From: Fundidesulfovibrio magnetotacticus
Lineage (GTDB): Bacteria > Desulfobacterota > Desulfovibrionia > Desulfovibrionales > Desulfovibrionaceae
DNA: 64,000 nucleotides
Direction of reading: 5' to 3'
Assembly: GCF_013019105.1 (NCBI RefSeq)
Contig: NZ_BLTE01000016.1
Location: 1 to 64,000, forward strand
Shown: positions 17,190 through 26,133 of the stretch, one piece after another
Layout of the letters: every line of letters begins with the position of its first letter
Position numbering within the stretch: position 1 is the stretch's first letter
Program-made: the position numbers and the translations under genes
The notes under the pieces: model-generated
The model's input: the letters and a program-made list of their open reading frames with translations, nothing else
Database searches by the model: none
Told to the model about the DNA's origin: nothing

Positions 17190-18392
17190 CTAAAGGTCCC
17201 TCTTCAGGTGCTGCCTGGCCGCGGCCAGCAGGCCCTCGAAGCCCGGCCCCTCCATCTCGGCGGCCACCCGCTCCAGCATCTCCGGGATGGCGATGTGCTG
17301 CGGGCACTTCTCCAGGCACTCGCCGCAGGCCACGCACTGGGAGGCGAACCCGGTGGTGCCGCCCCCCGTGATGCCGCCTCCGAAGGCCGCATACATGAAC
17401 CGGGCCTCGTCGCCGTTGCCGAACATGTGCATCTTGTTGAAGAAATCGAAACAGGTGGGGATCTTCACGCCCGCGGGGCAGGGCATGCAGTAGGCGCAGC
17501 CCGTGCAGTCCACCTGCATGAGCTCATGATACGTGCGCCGCACGCGCTCCACAAGCTCCAATTCCCCGGCGGTCAGGGAGCGCGGCGCGGCCTGAGCGGC
17601 CACGGCCAGGTTCTGGGCGATGTGCGACTCCTCGTTCATGCCCGAAAGAACCACCGTCACCTCCGGGTGGTCCCACACCCAGCGCAGAGCCCACTCCACG
17701 GGGGTGCGCTTCACGGGGGCCTGGTCCCACAGGGCGGCAACGGCCGGGGGCGCTTCGGGCAGGGCCAGGTTGCCGCCGCGCAGGGGCTCCATGACCACCA
17801 CGCCCAGGCCCCGGGAGGCCGCGTGCTTCAGGCCCGCCGTGCCCGCCTGATATTCCTGGTCCAGGTAGTTGTACTGGATCTGGCAGAACTCCCAGGGGTG
17901 GGCGTCCACGATGCGCGCGAAGTCCTCGGGCAGGCCGTGGTAGGAGAACCCGGCGTTGACGATGCGGCCGTCCGCCTTGGCCTGGTCCAGGAAGGCGCGC
18001 ACGCCCCGGCTGTCGATGGCGTCCCAGGAAACGCCGTCCAGGGCGTGGACGAGGTAGTAGTCGATGCGGTCCGTGCCCAGGCGTTCCAGCTGGGCGTTCA
18101 GGTAGCGGTCCATGTCCTCGCGGGAGTGGATGAGCCAGGTGGGCAGTTTGGTGGCCACCTTCACGCGGTCGCGCCAGCCGCCCTGCAGGGCCTTGCCCAG
18201 CAGGGGCTCGCTGGCCCCGCCGTGGTAGGGCCAGGCGGTGTCCAGGTAGTTGACCCCGGCCTCAATGGCCGAGCGGATCTGGGCGATGGCCCGGGGCTCG
18301 TCGATGGCCCCGTCCTTCAAGGGCATGCGCATGCAGCCGAACCCCAGGATGGAGAGTTCGTCGCCGGTCTTGGGCATTTTTCTGGTGAGCAT
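17190..18392 (-). CDS. Aldo/keto reductase with C-terminal 2[4Fe-4S] ferredoxin domain
   Basis: 400 residues from the ATG at 18392 (AAGGAG seven bases upstream). The AKR barrel (about 1-285) has 'ILGFGCMRMPL', 'YLDTAWPYHGGASE', 'KLPTW' and 'DYYLVHAL', giving the Asp-Tyr-Lys-His catalytic set. The C-terminal ferredoxin part has 'CTGCAYCMPCPAGV' and 'CVACGECLEKCPQHI', two cluster motifs. Such fusions reduce carbonyls using electrons from ferredoxin or NAD(P)H; the substrate is unknown. Divergent from the AraC-type gene at 18614, which probably controls it. Confidence 0.92.
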   Translation of the reverse strand: MLTRKMPKTGDELSILGFGCMRMPLKDGAIDEPRAIAQIRSAIEAGVNYLDTAWPYHGGASEPLLGKALQGGWRDRVKVATKLPTWLIHSREDMDRYLNAQLERLGTDRIDYYLVHALDGVSWDAIDSRGVRAFLDQAKADGRIVNAGFSYHGLPEDFARIVDAHPWEFCQIQYNYLDQEYQAGTAGLKHAASRGLGVVVMEPLRGGNLALPEAPPAVAALWDQAPVKRTPVEWALRWVWDHPEVTVVLSGMNEESHIAQNLAVAAQAAPRSLTAGELELVERVRRTYHELMQVDCTGCAYCMPCPAGVKIPTCFDFFNKMHMFGNGDEARFMYAAFGGGITGGGTTGFASQCVACGECLEKCPQHIAIPEMLERVAAEMEGPGFEGLLAAARQHLKRDL

Positions 18393-18613
18393 CACGGTCT
18401 CCTTGCTGGTGGATGGGTTCGCCGGTGGCGTACCGGTCCCCGATGACCGGGCGTATAGGGCCGCGCGGTCCGGCCCGGTAGACACGATCCTGCCCGATTC
18501 TTGCCTGATCCTCTCCCGGCGCTGGTCATACGCGGGGGCAGGCGCTATGAAAAGGTCGCGCGCGCGGCGACAGCCGCCGCACATCCCGCATGAAACGGAG
18601 GACTTGCGCGGCC

Positions 18614-19516
18614 ATGAGCGACACCGATGCCGAAAGAATCCAGCGTGCGAACCGCCTGCTGAAAGAGAAACTGCTTGCGCGCATGCCCGGGCAAGGGGTC
18701 TACGAGACCGCCGTGGAGGGCCTGCGCCTTTCGCGGCGCGAGGAGCCCCACAAGGTGGAGAACTGCTTCTCGGAGCCCATCGCGGCCGTGATCGTGCAGG
18801 GCTTCAAGCGCTCCGTGCTCGGCTCCGAGGAGTACCGCTACGGCGAGAACCAGTGCCTGGTGGCCGGGGTGGACATGCCCAGCTCCTCCTGCGTGCTGGA
18901 CGCCACGCGCGACCGGCCCTTCCTGGCCGTGGCCCTGGTGCTGGACAAGGGCCTGATCACCCGCCTCGCGGCCGAGACTCCCGCGCCCCAGGAATCCACA
19001 ACCATCCGCAACAAGGGCATCTCCATCGACAACGTGGACCCCGACGTGCTGGAGGCCTTCCTGCGCCTGGTGGAGCTTCTGGACAAGCCCGGGCAGATCC
19101 CCGTGCTCGCGCCGCTGATCGTGCGCGAAATCCACTACCGCCTGCTGCTGGGACCGCAAGGGGCGCACCTGCGCGGGATCAACACCCTGGGCAGCCAGGG
19201 CAACCAGATCGCCAAGGCCATCAACTGGCTCAAGAGCAACTACCGGGAGCCCCTCCAGGTGGACAGCCTGGCCCGCCTGGTGAACATGGCCACCTCCACC
19301 TTCCACCGCCATTTCAAGGAGGTGACCACCCTCTCCCCCCTGCAGTTCCACAAGCGCCTGCGCCTCTACGAGGCCCAGCGCCTGATGCTGGCCGAGCGCG
19401 AGACAGCCGCCGGGGCGGCCCTGGCCGTGGGCTACGAGAGCCCCGCCCAGTTCAGCCGCGAGTACAAGCGCCTCTTCGGGGAGCCGCCCCACCGCGACAT
19501 CATGCGCGGACGCTAG
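18614..19516 (+). CDS. AraC-family regulator with Arac_N domain (YqhC-like)
   Basis: 300 residues from the ATG at 18614 (GGAGG 11 bases upstream); an ATG eight codons earlier lacks a ribosome site. The N-terminal cupin-like domain of the AraC_N type (about 25-180: 'AAVIVQGFKRSVLGSEEYRY') is followed by two HTH units in the last 100 residues ('SLARLVNMATSTFHRHFKEV', 'LAVGYESPAQFSREYKRLFG'). In other bacteria YqhC-type proteins activate adjacent aldehyde reductase genes, and the divergent aldo/keto reductase 222 bp away fits this. The inducer is probably a reactive aldehyde, by analogy. Confidence 0.9.
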   Translation: MSDTDAERIQRANRLLKEKLLARMPGQGVYETAVEGLRLSRREEPHKVENCFSEPIAAVIVQGFKRSVLGSEEYRYGENQCLVAGVDMPSSSCVLDATRDRPFLAVALVLDKGLITRLAAETPAPQESTTIRNKGISIDNVDPDVLEAFLRLVELLDKPGQIPVLAPLIVREIHYRLLLGPQGAHLRGINTLGSQGNQIAKAINWLKSNYREPLQVDSLARLVNMATSTFHRHFKEVTTLSPLQFHKRLRLYEAQRLMLAERETAAGAALAVGYESPAQFSREYKRLFGEPPHRDIMRGR

Positions 19517-19749
19517 GAACGGCGCGCGGCGGACACGGCCAGCCCGGATCGCGACCGCAAGGACAGCGTTACGCCGGAGCGCCCGGTCCGGCACTGGCCG
19601 GGCGACCGGTTTCCTGCCTGCCCCCCCGTCAGACGCGATCCGACGCCCCCCCCTTCCCTCCGTCTGCCCGCGCAGCCAGGTACGGCGGGGCTCGCCTCCG
19701 CGTCCGCCCCCCCCTGGAATGAAATCTCTCGCCATGTGCGAAGCGCCCC

Positions 19750-19792
19750 TTGACGGGTCGCAACACCAAGCATATAGCTACATGCAAATATG
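19750..19792 (+). promoter_or_regulatory. Promoter and probable ArsR operator of the ars operon
   Basis: A TTGACG -35 box (19750-19755), a 17-base spacer and a TATAGC -10 box (19773-19778) stand just ahead of arsR1. The inverted repeat CATAT (19771-19775) and ATATG (19788-19792) covers the -10 box and start region. ArsR repressors bind such short palindromes over their own promoter, so autorepression relieved by As(III) is likely. Confidence 0.65.
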
Positions 19793-19803
19793 GAGATTCA
19801 AGC

Positions 19804-20157
19804 ATGAAGGCATTCGTCCGCGTCATGAAGGCCCTGTCCGACCCCAACCGGGTGAAGATCGTGAAGATGCTCCACCAGAGGCCCTTGTGCGTCTGCGAGT
19901 TGCAGGCGGCCCTGGGCATCGCCCAGCCCACGGTCTCCAACCACCTCAAGACGCTGGAGGACGCGGGGCTCGTGCAGAGCGCCAAGGCCGGGCAGTGGGT
20001 GAACTACTCCCTGGCCCAGGACGCCGGCCCCTACGCCGTGGCGCTCCTGGGACACCTGAAGGACTGGCTGGAGGACGACCCCGAAGTGGCCCGCCTGTTG
20101 GAGGGCCTGGACGGCATCCGCCGGGAATCCATCTGCGCGGCCAGGCCCGGCCGCTGA
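19804..20157 (+). CDS. arsR: ArsR-family metalloregulator, head of ars operon
   Basis: 117 residues from the ATG at 19804 (GGAG nine bases upstream). Winged-helix repressor: 'ALSDPNRVKIVKML', then the As(III)-binding 'LCVCELQ' motif in the recognition region (Cys pair about residues 30 and 32), then 'IAQPTVSNHLKTLEDAGLV'. Binding of arsenite or antimonite to the CVC thiolates releases it from DNA. It is followed at 126 bp by a seven-gene co-directional series ending in arsC. Confidence 0.95.
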   Translation: MKAFVRVMKALSDPNRVKIVKMLHQRPLCVCELQAALGIAQPTVSNHLKTLEDAGLVQSAKAGQWVNYSLAQDAGPYAVALLGHLKDWLEDDPEVARLLEGLDGIRRESICAARPGR

Positions 20158-20282
20158 GCAGGGCATGGCTTGCGCGGACGCCGCACGGCGTTCGCGAGGC
20201 CGGGATGCCCAAAAATTACGACGCCCCCGGCGCGGGCACGGGAACGACCCGGCCGCTCCGGGCACCACGAACGAGGATTGCA

Positions 20283-21407
20283 ATGAACGGATTACAAGAC
20301 TTGCGCATCGGCGCGACGGAGGGCGGCCCGCGCCGCGACGGCGACGGCCTGGCCGCGGCGGCAACCCGGGACGCAAAACTGGACGAACGCGTGGCGCTCA
20401 GGCGCTACCTCGCCCTGGGAGTCCCGGCGCTGGCCCTCTGGGTGGCGCTCTACGGGCAGCTTGAGCCCTGGGCGAACGGCCTCACCTACGGCCTGCTGGG
20501 CATGGCCAAGGGCGACAGCCTCGCCAGGGCAGTGGCCTTTTTCCTCTACGACGGGCCCAAGGTGCTCCTGCTGCTCACGCTGGTGGTGTTCGGCGTGGGC
20601 GTGCTGCGCTCGTTCTTCACGGCCGCCCGGGCGCGCAGGCTGCTGGCCGGGCGCAGGGAGGCCTTCGGCAACGTGCTGGCCGCTCTCCTTGGCATCGTCA
20701 CGCCGTTCTGCTCCTGCTCGGCCGTGCCGCTCTTCGTGGGCTTCGTCACGGCCGGGGTGCCGCTTGGCGTCACCTTCTCCTTCCTGGTCAGCGCGCCCAT
20801 GGTCAACGAGGTGGCGCTGGTGCTGCTCTACGGGCTCATGGGCTGGAAGGTGGCCGGGCTCTATCTGGTCACGGGCCTCGTGGTGGCCATGGTCAGCGGC
20901 TGGGTGATCGGCCGGTTGAAGATGGAAGGCCATCTGGAGGAATGGGTGCGCCTGATCCACGCCGGGCAGGACCTCCCCGAAGAGGAGCTGACCTGGGCGG
21001 GCAGGCTCCGCGCGGGGTGGACCGCCGTGCGCGAGATCGTGGGCCGCACATGGCCCTGGGTGCTGGCGGGCATCGCCGTGGGCGCGGGCATCCACGGCTA
21101 TGTGCCCGAGGGCTTCATGGCCTCCATCATGGGACGCGACGCCTGGTGGTCCGTGCCCGCCGCCGTGGCCCTGGGCATCCCCATGTATTCCAACGCGGCC
21201 GGCATCATCCCCGTGGTGCACGCGCTGCTGGAAAAGGGCGCGGCCCTGGGCACGGTGCTGGCGTTCATGATGGCCGTCATCGCGCTCTCGCTGCCGGAGA
21301 TGATCATCCTGCGCAAGGTGCTCAAGCCGCGCCTGCTGGCCACGTTCGCGGGCGTGGTGGGCCTGGGCATCCTGCTGGTGGGCTATCTGTTCAACTTCAT
21401 TCTGTAA
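20283..21407 (+). CDS. DUF318/ArsP-type permease
   Basis: 374 residues, about eight membrane helices after a soluble ~45-residue N-terminus. 'TPFCSCSAVPLFVGF' (about 139-153) and 'SAPMVNEVALVLL' are the signature of DUF318 permeases; the FCSCS cysteines also occur in ArsP, which exports trivalent organoarsenicals. 'IPMYSNAAGIIPVVHALL' is the repeated half. It may export methylated arsenic made by the ArsM of this island, but YraQ-type relatives have other substrates, so specificity is inferred. GAGG site before the ATG at 20283. Confidence 0.85.
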   Translation: MNGLQDLRIGATEGGPRRDGDGLAAAATRDAKLDERVALRRYLALGVPALALWVALYGQLEPWANGLTYGLLGMAKGDSLARAVAFFLYDGPKVLLLLTLVVFGVGVLRSFFTAARARRLLAGRREAFGNVLAALLGIVTPFCSCSAVPLFVGFVTAGVPLGVTFSFLVSAPMVNEVALVLLYGLMGWKVAGLYLVTGLVVAMVSGWVIGRLKMEGHLEEWVRLIHAGQDLPEEELTWAGRLRAGWTAVREIVGRTWPWVLAGIAVGAGIHGYVPEGFMASIMGRDAWWSVPAAVALGIPMYSNAAGIIPVVHALLEKGAALGTVLAFMMAVIALSLPEMIILRKVLKPRLLATFAGVVGLGILLVGYLFNFIL

Positions 21408-21422
21408 CCTCCGGGGGAAAAA

Positions 21423-21656
21423 ATGGAAATCAAGGTGCTGGGGCCGGGGTGCCCCAAATGCCACGAGACCGAGAAGCTCGTCCGGGAAGTGGTTGCCGAG
21501 AAGGGCGTGGACGCCCGGGTGGTGAAGGTTTCCGACTTCCAGGAGATCGCGCGGATGGGGGTGTTCTCCACCCCGGCCGTGGCCGTGGACGGCGTGGTGA
21601 AGTGCGTGGGCAAGGTGCCCGCCAAGGCGGAGATCGCCGCCTGGATCAACGGATAA
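21423..21656 (+). CDS. Small TM0996/MTH895-type thioredoxin
   Basis: 77 residues, a minimal thioredoxin fold. 'LGPGCPKCHETEKLV' gives the redox pair in a CPKC motif (about residues 10-13), and 'VFSTPAVAVDG' contains the cis-proline. This short glutaredoxin-like family is often encoded with DUF318 permeases, as here (15 bp after the permease stop). Probably cytosolic; it may reduce a disulfide or hand a thiol-bound metalloid to the permease or to ArsC. Partner identity is inferred from position. Confidence 0.9.
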   Translation: MEIKVLGPGCPKCHETEKLVREVVAEKGVDARVVKVSDFQEIARMGVFSTPAVAVDGVVKCVGKVPAKAEIAAWING

Positions 21657-21671
21657 CGCCGGGAGGCCGCC

Positions 21672-22064
21672 ATGACCGCTACATGTTGCTCGAAGGAAAA
21701 GGACATCATGATTCTCGCCTGTTCGGGAGGGTCCAATGTGGGACAGCTGACCAACCAGGCCGCCGTGGAGCTCACGCGCGAGGGCTACGGCAAGATGTTC
21801 TGCCTGGCCGGGATCGGCGGGGGCCTGAGCGGCTTCGTCAAGTCCGCCCAGGACACCCCGCAGGTGATGGTGCTGGACGGCTGCCAGGTGGGCTGCGCCA
21901 AGGCCATCCTGGAGCGCGAGGGCATTCCCCTGAAGCATCATGTGATCGTCACGGACCTGGGCATTGAAAAGGTGAAGGACCGCCGACTCGACATGGACCC
22001 GGCGGATGTGGCCAAGGTGATGAACGCGGGCAAAAGCGCCATGGACGCGGGAGCCCAAGCCTGA
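21672..22064 (+). CDS. DGC-domain putative zinc-binding protein, copy 1
   Basis: 130 residues. Contains 'ACSGGSNVGQLTNQAAVEL' near the N-terminus and the family motif 'VLDGCQVGCAKAIL' (about 75-88), which holds the DGC and a second Cys; an additional 'TCCSK' is at the N-terminus. This family is annotated as putative zinc-binding and its biochemical role is not established. It overlaps the next gene by one base, so it is part of the same operon. A second family member lies at 26630-27184 in the same island. Confidence 0.85.
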   Translation: MTATCCSKEKDIMILACSGGSNVGQLTNQAAVELTREGYGKMFCLAGIGGGLSGFVKSAQDTPQVMVLDGCQVGCAKAILEREGIPLKHHVIVTDLGIEKVKDRRLDMDPADVAKVMNAGKSAMDAGAQA

Positions 22065-22462
22065 TGTCGCGTCTCAGGCGCCTGGCGCTCCTACCGGCCC
22101 TGTGCGTCCTGGCTCTGCCGGTCCTCGTCCTGCTGGCCCGGGCCCTTCCGGTCCGGGCCGCCGACCTCCCCGAGGCCCCGGCCAGGAACACCGTGACCAT
22201 GCTCGACCTGGGCGCCAAGTCCTGCATCCCCTGCAAGATGATGATCCCCGTCCTGTCCGCCCTGGAGAAGGACTACGTCGGCCGGGCGGCCATCCTCTTC
22301 ATCGACGTGTGGGAGAACCCGGAGCAGGGCAAGAAGTACGGGCTGCGCGCCATCCCCACGCAGATCTTCTACGACCGGCAGGGGAAGGAGACGTTCAGGC
22401 ACGAGGGCTTCATGGACCAGCAGGCCATCGCCGCCGTCCTGGACAAACTCCTGGCCCAGTAG
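22064..22462 (+). CDS. Exported thioredoxin-like protein
   Basis: 132 residues with an N-terminal signal or anchor helix (about 8-28) ending near 'VRAADLP'. The thioredoxin active site is CIPC in 'GAKSCIPCKMMIPVL' (about 50-64), with 'GLRAIPTQIFYD' carrying the cis-proline. It should act on the outer face of the membrane, receiving electrons from the CcdA-like protein encoded 9 bp downstream. The pairing is typical of periplasmic thiol-reducing relays. Confidence 0.9.
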   Translation: MSRLRRLALLPALCVLALPVLVLLARALPVRAADLPEAPARNTVTMLDLGAKSCIPCKMMIPVLSALEKDYVGRAAILFIDVWENPEQGKKYGLRAIPTQIFYDRQGKETFRHEGFMDQQAIAAVLDKLLAQ

Positions 22463-22471
22463 GGTTCACCC

Positions 22472-23179
22472 ATGCTCGACCAGTTCTTCCTCACGATCAA
22501 CGCCTGGATGGTGGACAGCTTCGCCCTGGCCGCGGCGGGATGCTTCCTCTGGGGCGTGGTGAGCGTGCTCTTCAGCCCGTGCCACCTGGCCTCGATCCCG
22601 CTGATCGTCGGCTACGTGGCCGGGCAGGGGCGGCTCATGGAGGGCCGCGAGGCCGCCGGGTACTCCCTGGCGTTCACCTCCGGCCTCTTCCTGACTATCG
22701 CGGCCATCGGCGCGGCCTGCTCCCTGCTAGGGCGGATGCTGGGCGACATCGGACCCTACTGGACCATCGCCGTGGGGGCCGTGCTGGTCTGGGTGGCCCT
22801 GGACATGCTCGGCGTGGCCCGCTGCTCCCTCTCCGGGGGGCGCATGGGCCGCATGAAGGTGCGCGGCGCGGGCGGGGCGTTCCTCCTGGGCCTGACGTAC
22901 GGGGCGCTCTCGGGTTCCTGCACGTTCGGGTTCATCGCCCCGATCCTGGCGCTCATCACCATCCAGGAGAAGGTCATGACGGGCCTGGCGCTCATCACCC
23001 TGTTCGCCGTGGGCCACTGCCTGCCCATCGTGGCCGCCGGAAGCTCCACGGCCCTGGTCCAGCGCTGGCTGGAGAACGGGGCCATGCGCAACGGAGGCGG
23101 CTGGTTCCGCAAGGGCGCGGGCGGCCTGATCGGGCTGTTCGGCGTCTACTTCATCGCCAGGCCTTTCATTGGCGCGTGA
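22472..23179 (+). CDS. CcdA/DsbD-type transmembrane thiol-electron transporter
   Basis: 235 residues, six or so membrane helices. 'SVLFSPCHLASIPLIVGYV' (about 31-49) and 'GALSGSCTFGFIAPILAL' (about 147-164) hold the paired membrane cysteines that carry reducing power across the membrane in CcdA and the DsbD core. Encoded immediately after the exported thioredoxin, its likely acceptor. Cytochrome c maturation is an alternative role, but the ars operon context favours metalloid-related thiol reduction. Confidence 0.88.
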   Translation: MLDQFFLTINAWMVDSFALAAAGCFLWGVVSVLFSPCHLASIPLIVGYVAGQGRLMEGREAAGYSLAFTSGLFLTIAAIGAACSLLGRMLGDIGPYWTIAVGAVLVWVALDMLGVARCSLSGGRMGRMKVRGAGGAFLLGLTYGALSGSCTFGFIAPILALITIQEKVMTGLALITLFAVGHCLPIVAAGSSTALVQRWLENGAMRNGGGWFRKGAGGLIGLFGVYFIARPFIGA

Positions 23180-23270
23180 ATCCGGATAAGCGGGAACCAA
23201 GGGTATCCCCTCTCAAAAACACGGGATCCCCAAAGGACACGGAAGACCACGAACAAGCCGGAGGCCGATC

Positions 23271-24362
23271 ATGACCGAAAGCGTCACCAAGAAACTCTCG
23301 TTCCTCGACCGCTACCTGACCCTCTGGATCTTCGCGGCCATGCTCGCGGGCGTGCTCCTCGGCTGGGCCATGCCGGGCGTGCGCGGCGTGGTGGAGTTCT
23401 TCCAGGTGGGAACCACCAACATCCCCATCGCCATCGGGCTCATTCTCATGATGTACCCGCCCCTGGCCAAGGTGAAGTACGAAAAGCTCGGCCAGGTGTT
23501 CCGCGACGCCAGGGTGCTCGCGCTCTCCCTGGCCCAGAACTGGGTGATCGGGCCCGCGCTCATGTTCCTCCTGGCCATCGCCTTCCTCTCGGGCCATCAC
23601 GAGTACATGGTGGGGCTCATCCTCATCGGGCTGGCCCGTTGCATCGCCATGGTCATCGTCTGGAACGACCTGGCCTCGGGCGACCGCGAGTACTGCGCCG
23701 GGCTGGTGGCCTTCAACTCCATCTTCCAGGTGCTGTTCTTCCCGGTCTACGCGTGGCTGTTCATCACCTTCCTGCCGGGCCTGCTCGGCCTTGAGGGCAT
23801 GGCCGTGGACATCTCCATGGGCCAGATCGCGGAGAGCGTGTTCATCTACCTGGGCATCCCCTTCCTGGCGGGCATGGCCTCGCGCTTCATCGGCCTCAAG
23901 GTGAAGGGCCGGGAGTGGTACGAGGAGGAATTCATCCCGCGCATAAGCCCCATCACGCTCACGGCGCTTCTGTTCACTATCCTGGTGATGTTCTCGCTCA
24001 AGGGCGAAGTCATCGTGCGCCTGCCCTTCGACGTGGTGCTGATCGCCATCCCCCTGTGCGTCTACTTCCTGGTGATGTTCCTGGCGTCCTTCTGGCTCTC
24101 CTGGAAGGCCGGGGCCACCTACGAGCAGTCGGCCACGCTCTCCTTCACGGCGGCGTCGAACAACTTCGAGCTGGCCATCGCCGTGGCCGTGGCCGTGTTC
24201 GGCATCGACTCGGGTCAGGCCTTCGCCGCCGTGATCGGCCCCCTGGTGGAGGTGCCCGTGCTCATCGCCCTGGTGAACGTGGCCCTGTGGATCCGGCGCA
24301 AGCACTTCCCCCACGTGGTTCAGACGCCGCTGGGGGTGTGCCACGTCTCCTGCAAACCCTAG
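23271..24362 (+). CDS. acr3: Arsenite exporter Acr3
   Basis: 363 residues, ten membrane helices, the standard Acr3 size. '[19 protein letters not shown]' is the family N-terminus, and '[20 protein letters not shown]' holds the conserved helix-4 cysteine needed for As(III) transport. '[18 protein letters not shown]' is the other diagnostic motif. It exports arsenite driven by the proton motive force. 91 bp after the CcdA-like gene and 84 bp before arsC, same strand. Often also named arsB. Confidence 0.96.
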   Translation: MTESVTKKLSFLDRYLTLWIFAAMLAGVLLGWAMPGVRGVVEFFQVGTTNIPIAIGLILMMYPPLAKVKYEKLGQVFRDARVLALSLAQNWVIGPALMFLLAIAFLSGHHEYMVGLILIGLARCIAMVIVWNDLASGDREYCAGLVAFNSIFQVLFFPVYAWLFITFLPGLLGLEGMAVDISMGQIAESVFIYLGIPFLAGMASRFIGLKVKGREWYEEEFIPRISPITLTALLFTILVMFSLKGEVIVRLPFDVVLIAIPLCVYFLVMFLASFWLSWKAGATYEQSATLSFTAASNNFELAIAVAVAVFGIDSGQAFAAVIGPLVEVPVLIALVNVALWIRRKHFPHVVQTPLGVCHVSCKP

Positions 24363-24446
24363 GGCGGCGTCCACGGGGACAGCGCCCGCTTCATGCAGTC
24401 CGGCGGCCCGCAAGGCAAAGGCGGCCGCCGCGCGAGAGGATACGCC

Positions 24447-24896
24447 ATGCAGCCCAAGACAAGAGTGCTCTTCCTGTGCACGGGCAACTCCTGCCGCAGC
24501 CAGATGGCCGAGGGCTTCGCCCGCGCGCTCCGGCCCCACGACATCGAGGCCTTTTCGGCCGGGGTGGTGAGACACGGCCTCAACCCCCTGGCCGTGCGGA
24601 CCATGGCCGAGGCCGGGGTGGACATCTCCGGGCAGGCCTCCAAGACCGTGGAGGAGCTGCCCATGCAGGAGTTCGACGTGATCGTCACCCTCTGCGGCCA
24701 CGCCAACGAGAACTGCCCTTACTTCCCCGGCAAGGCCCGGCGCGTCCACGCGGGCTTCGACGACCCCCCCGCCCTGGCCCGGGACGCCAGGACCGAGGAG
24801 GAGGCCCTTGGCCACTACCGCCGCGTGCGCGACGAAATCAAAGCGTTCGTGCTGGGCTTTCCCGGAGCGAGCGCCGGGGGCGGCGGCACGGACTGA
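24447..24896 (+). CDS. arsC: Arsenate reductase ArsC, thioredoxin-coupled type
   Basis: 149 residues from the ATG at 24447 (AGAGGA six bases upstream); an ATG 18 codons earlier lacks support. The P-loop 'VLFLCTGNSCRSQMAEGF' (CX5R) supplies the nucleophilic Cys of the low-molecular-weight phosphatase fold, and 'TLCGHANENCPYFPG' gives the Cys pair of the disulfide relay that is finally reduced by thioredoxin. Cytosolic; reduces arsenate to arsenite for Acr3. The thioredoxins in the same operon are candidate reductants. Confidence 0.96.
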   Translation: MQPKTRVLFLCTGNSCRSQMAEGFARALRPHDIEAFSAGVVRHGLNPLAVRTMAEAGVDISGQASKTVEELPMQEFDVIVTLCGHANENCPYFPGKARRVHAGFDDPPALARDARTEEEALGHYRRVRDEIKAFVLGFPGASAGGGGTD

Positions 24897-25013
24897 GGCC
24901 CCGGGGAGAGGGCCGAGGGTTCACCGGAAAGGGCGGCGCTCCCGGTTGGCGGCCTCACGCCCCTGATATGGTCTGGAGACCGCCTGAGGGGTTCTGCCGA
25001 GCGCGCCGAGGCC

Positions 25014-25982
25014 TCAGCAGCAGCGCCCCTCCCCGCCCGGCGACGCCTCCGGGTTGAACAGACGCTCCAGCAGCGGCTTCGTGGGCGCTGGCGCGCCCTG
25101 CATGAGCGTCTCGCGCACCATGTCCATGAACGCGGCCAGCGGGGGCGAGAGCCACTTGTCCTTGTGGCGGATCATCAGCACGGCCGTCTCCAATTCGCCG
25201 CCGCGCCAGTCCAGCGCGGCCAGGCGTCCCGCCTCCAGGTCCGCGCGCACGGCCAGCTCGGGCAGGAGGCTCACGCCCACCCCGTCCATGATGCACCCGC
25301 GCAGGGCCGCCGCGCTGGAAAAGGCCACCCCGGCGGCGGTCTCCACGCCCTTCTCCGAGAGCAGCCCCTCGAACATCCTGCGGTAGGAGCAGTCCGCCGT
25401 GGAGAGCACCAGCGTCTCGCCCCGCAGGTCCTCCGCCCCCACCTGCCCAAGCGCCGCCAGCCGGTGCCCCGGGGCGGACACCAGCAGGAGTCGCTCCACG
25501 CCCAGAAGCTCCACCACCAGGTCGCCCGCCCGGATGGAATCGGCCATGAGGAAGGCCAGGTCCGTCACGCCCTGGCGCAGGTCCTTTTCCAGGCCCTCCA
25601 GGGTGCAGGCCGTGAAGCTCAGCCGCACGTTGGGGAAGCGCTCCCGGAAGCGCCGGATCACCCCGCCCATCCGGCAGGCGCACAGGGACTCGGGCACGCG
25701 CACCGTAAGCGCACCCCGGGCCTCGGCCTCCCCGGACACCCAGGCCCTGGCCTCGTCCTCCAGGTCCAGTATCTTGCGGGCGTAGTCCTTCAGGCGCTCC
25801 CCGGCTTCGGTGAGCGCCACCCGCCTGCCCAGGCGCTCGAAGAGCTTCACGCCCAGATCAGCCTCGATGGCCGCGATGCGCGCCGACACCGTGGACTGGG
25901 CCGCGTGCAGCGCCTCGCCCGCCCGGTTGAAGCTCAGAAGGCCGGCCACGGCCACGAAGGTTTTCAGATCGCGCAATTCCAT
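25014..25982 (-). CDS. LysR-family transcriptional regulator
   Basis: 322 residues. N-terminal HTH (about 1-60: 'MELRDLKTFVAVAGLLSFNR', 'AAQSTVSARIAAIEADLG') and a periplasmic-binding-like effector domain. The protein has cysteines in 'ESLCACRMGG', 'STADCSYRRM' and a terminal 'GRCC', unusual for the family and possibly metalloid- or redox-sensing. Divergent from the C_GCAxxG_C_C gene at 26134 with a 151-bp intergenic region carrying direct repeats, so that gene pair is the expected target. Confidence 0.92.
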   Translation of the reverse strand: MELRDLKTFVAVAGLLSFNRAGEALHAAQSTVSARIAAIEADLGVKLFERLGRRVALTEAGERLKDYARKILDLEDEARAWVSGEAEARGALTVRVPESLCACRMGGVIRRFRERFPNVRLSFTACTLEGLEKDLRQGVTDLAFLMADSIRAGDLVVELLGVERLLLVSAPGHRLAALGQVGAEDLRGETLVLSTADCSYRRMFEGLLSEKGVETAAGVAFSSAAALRGCIMDGVGVSLLPELAVRADLEAGRLAALDWRGGELETAVLMIRHKDKWLSPPLAAFMDMVRETLMQGAPAPTKPLLERLFNPEASPGGEGRCC

Positions 25983-26041
25983 GTCTGCCTCGCTCCGTTC
26001 GGCGGATTCGATCGACCCGATCTAAACGAATCGTTGGATTA

Positions 26042-26090
26042 GATCGATTGACGTTGTTAATCCGCTATCCAGATCAATCAACGCTGTCAA
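26042..26090 (+). promoter_or_regulatory. Direct repeats in the LysR-divergent promoter region
   Basis: Two imperfect 19-base direct repeats starting GATCGATTGACG (26042-26060) and GATCAATCAACG (26072-26090) match at 14 of 19 positions and start 30 bases apart, about three helical turns. GATTA (26037-26041) and TAATC (26058-26062) form an additional inverted repeat. The stretch is more A/T-rich than its surroundings. It probably holds the LysR operator and the promoter of the gene at 26134; an exact -10 is unclear. Confidence 0.45.
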
Positions 26091-26133
26091 CCGGGGCGGA
26101 AAGCCCCGGCCAGGACGCGCAAGGAGGACGGAC

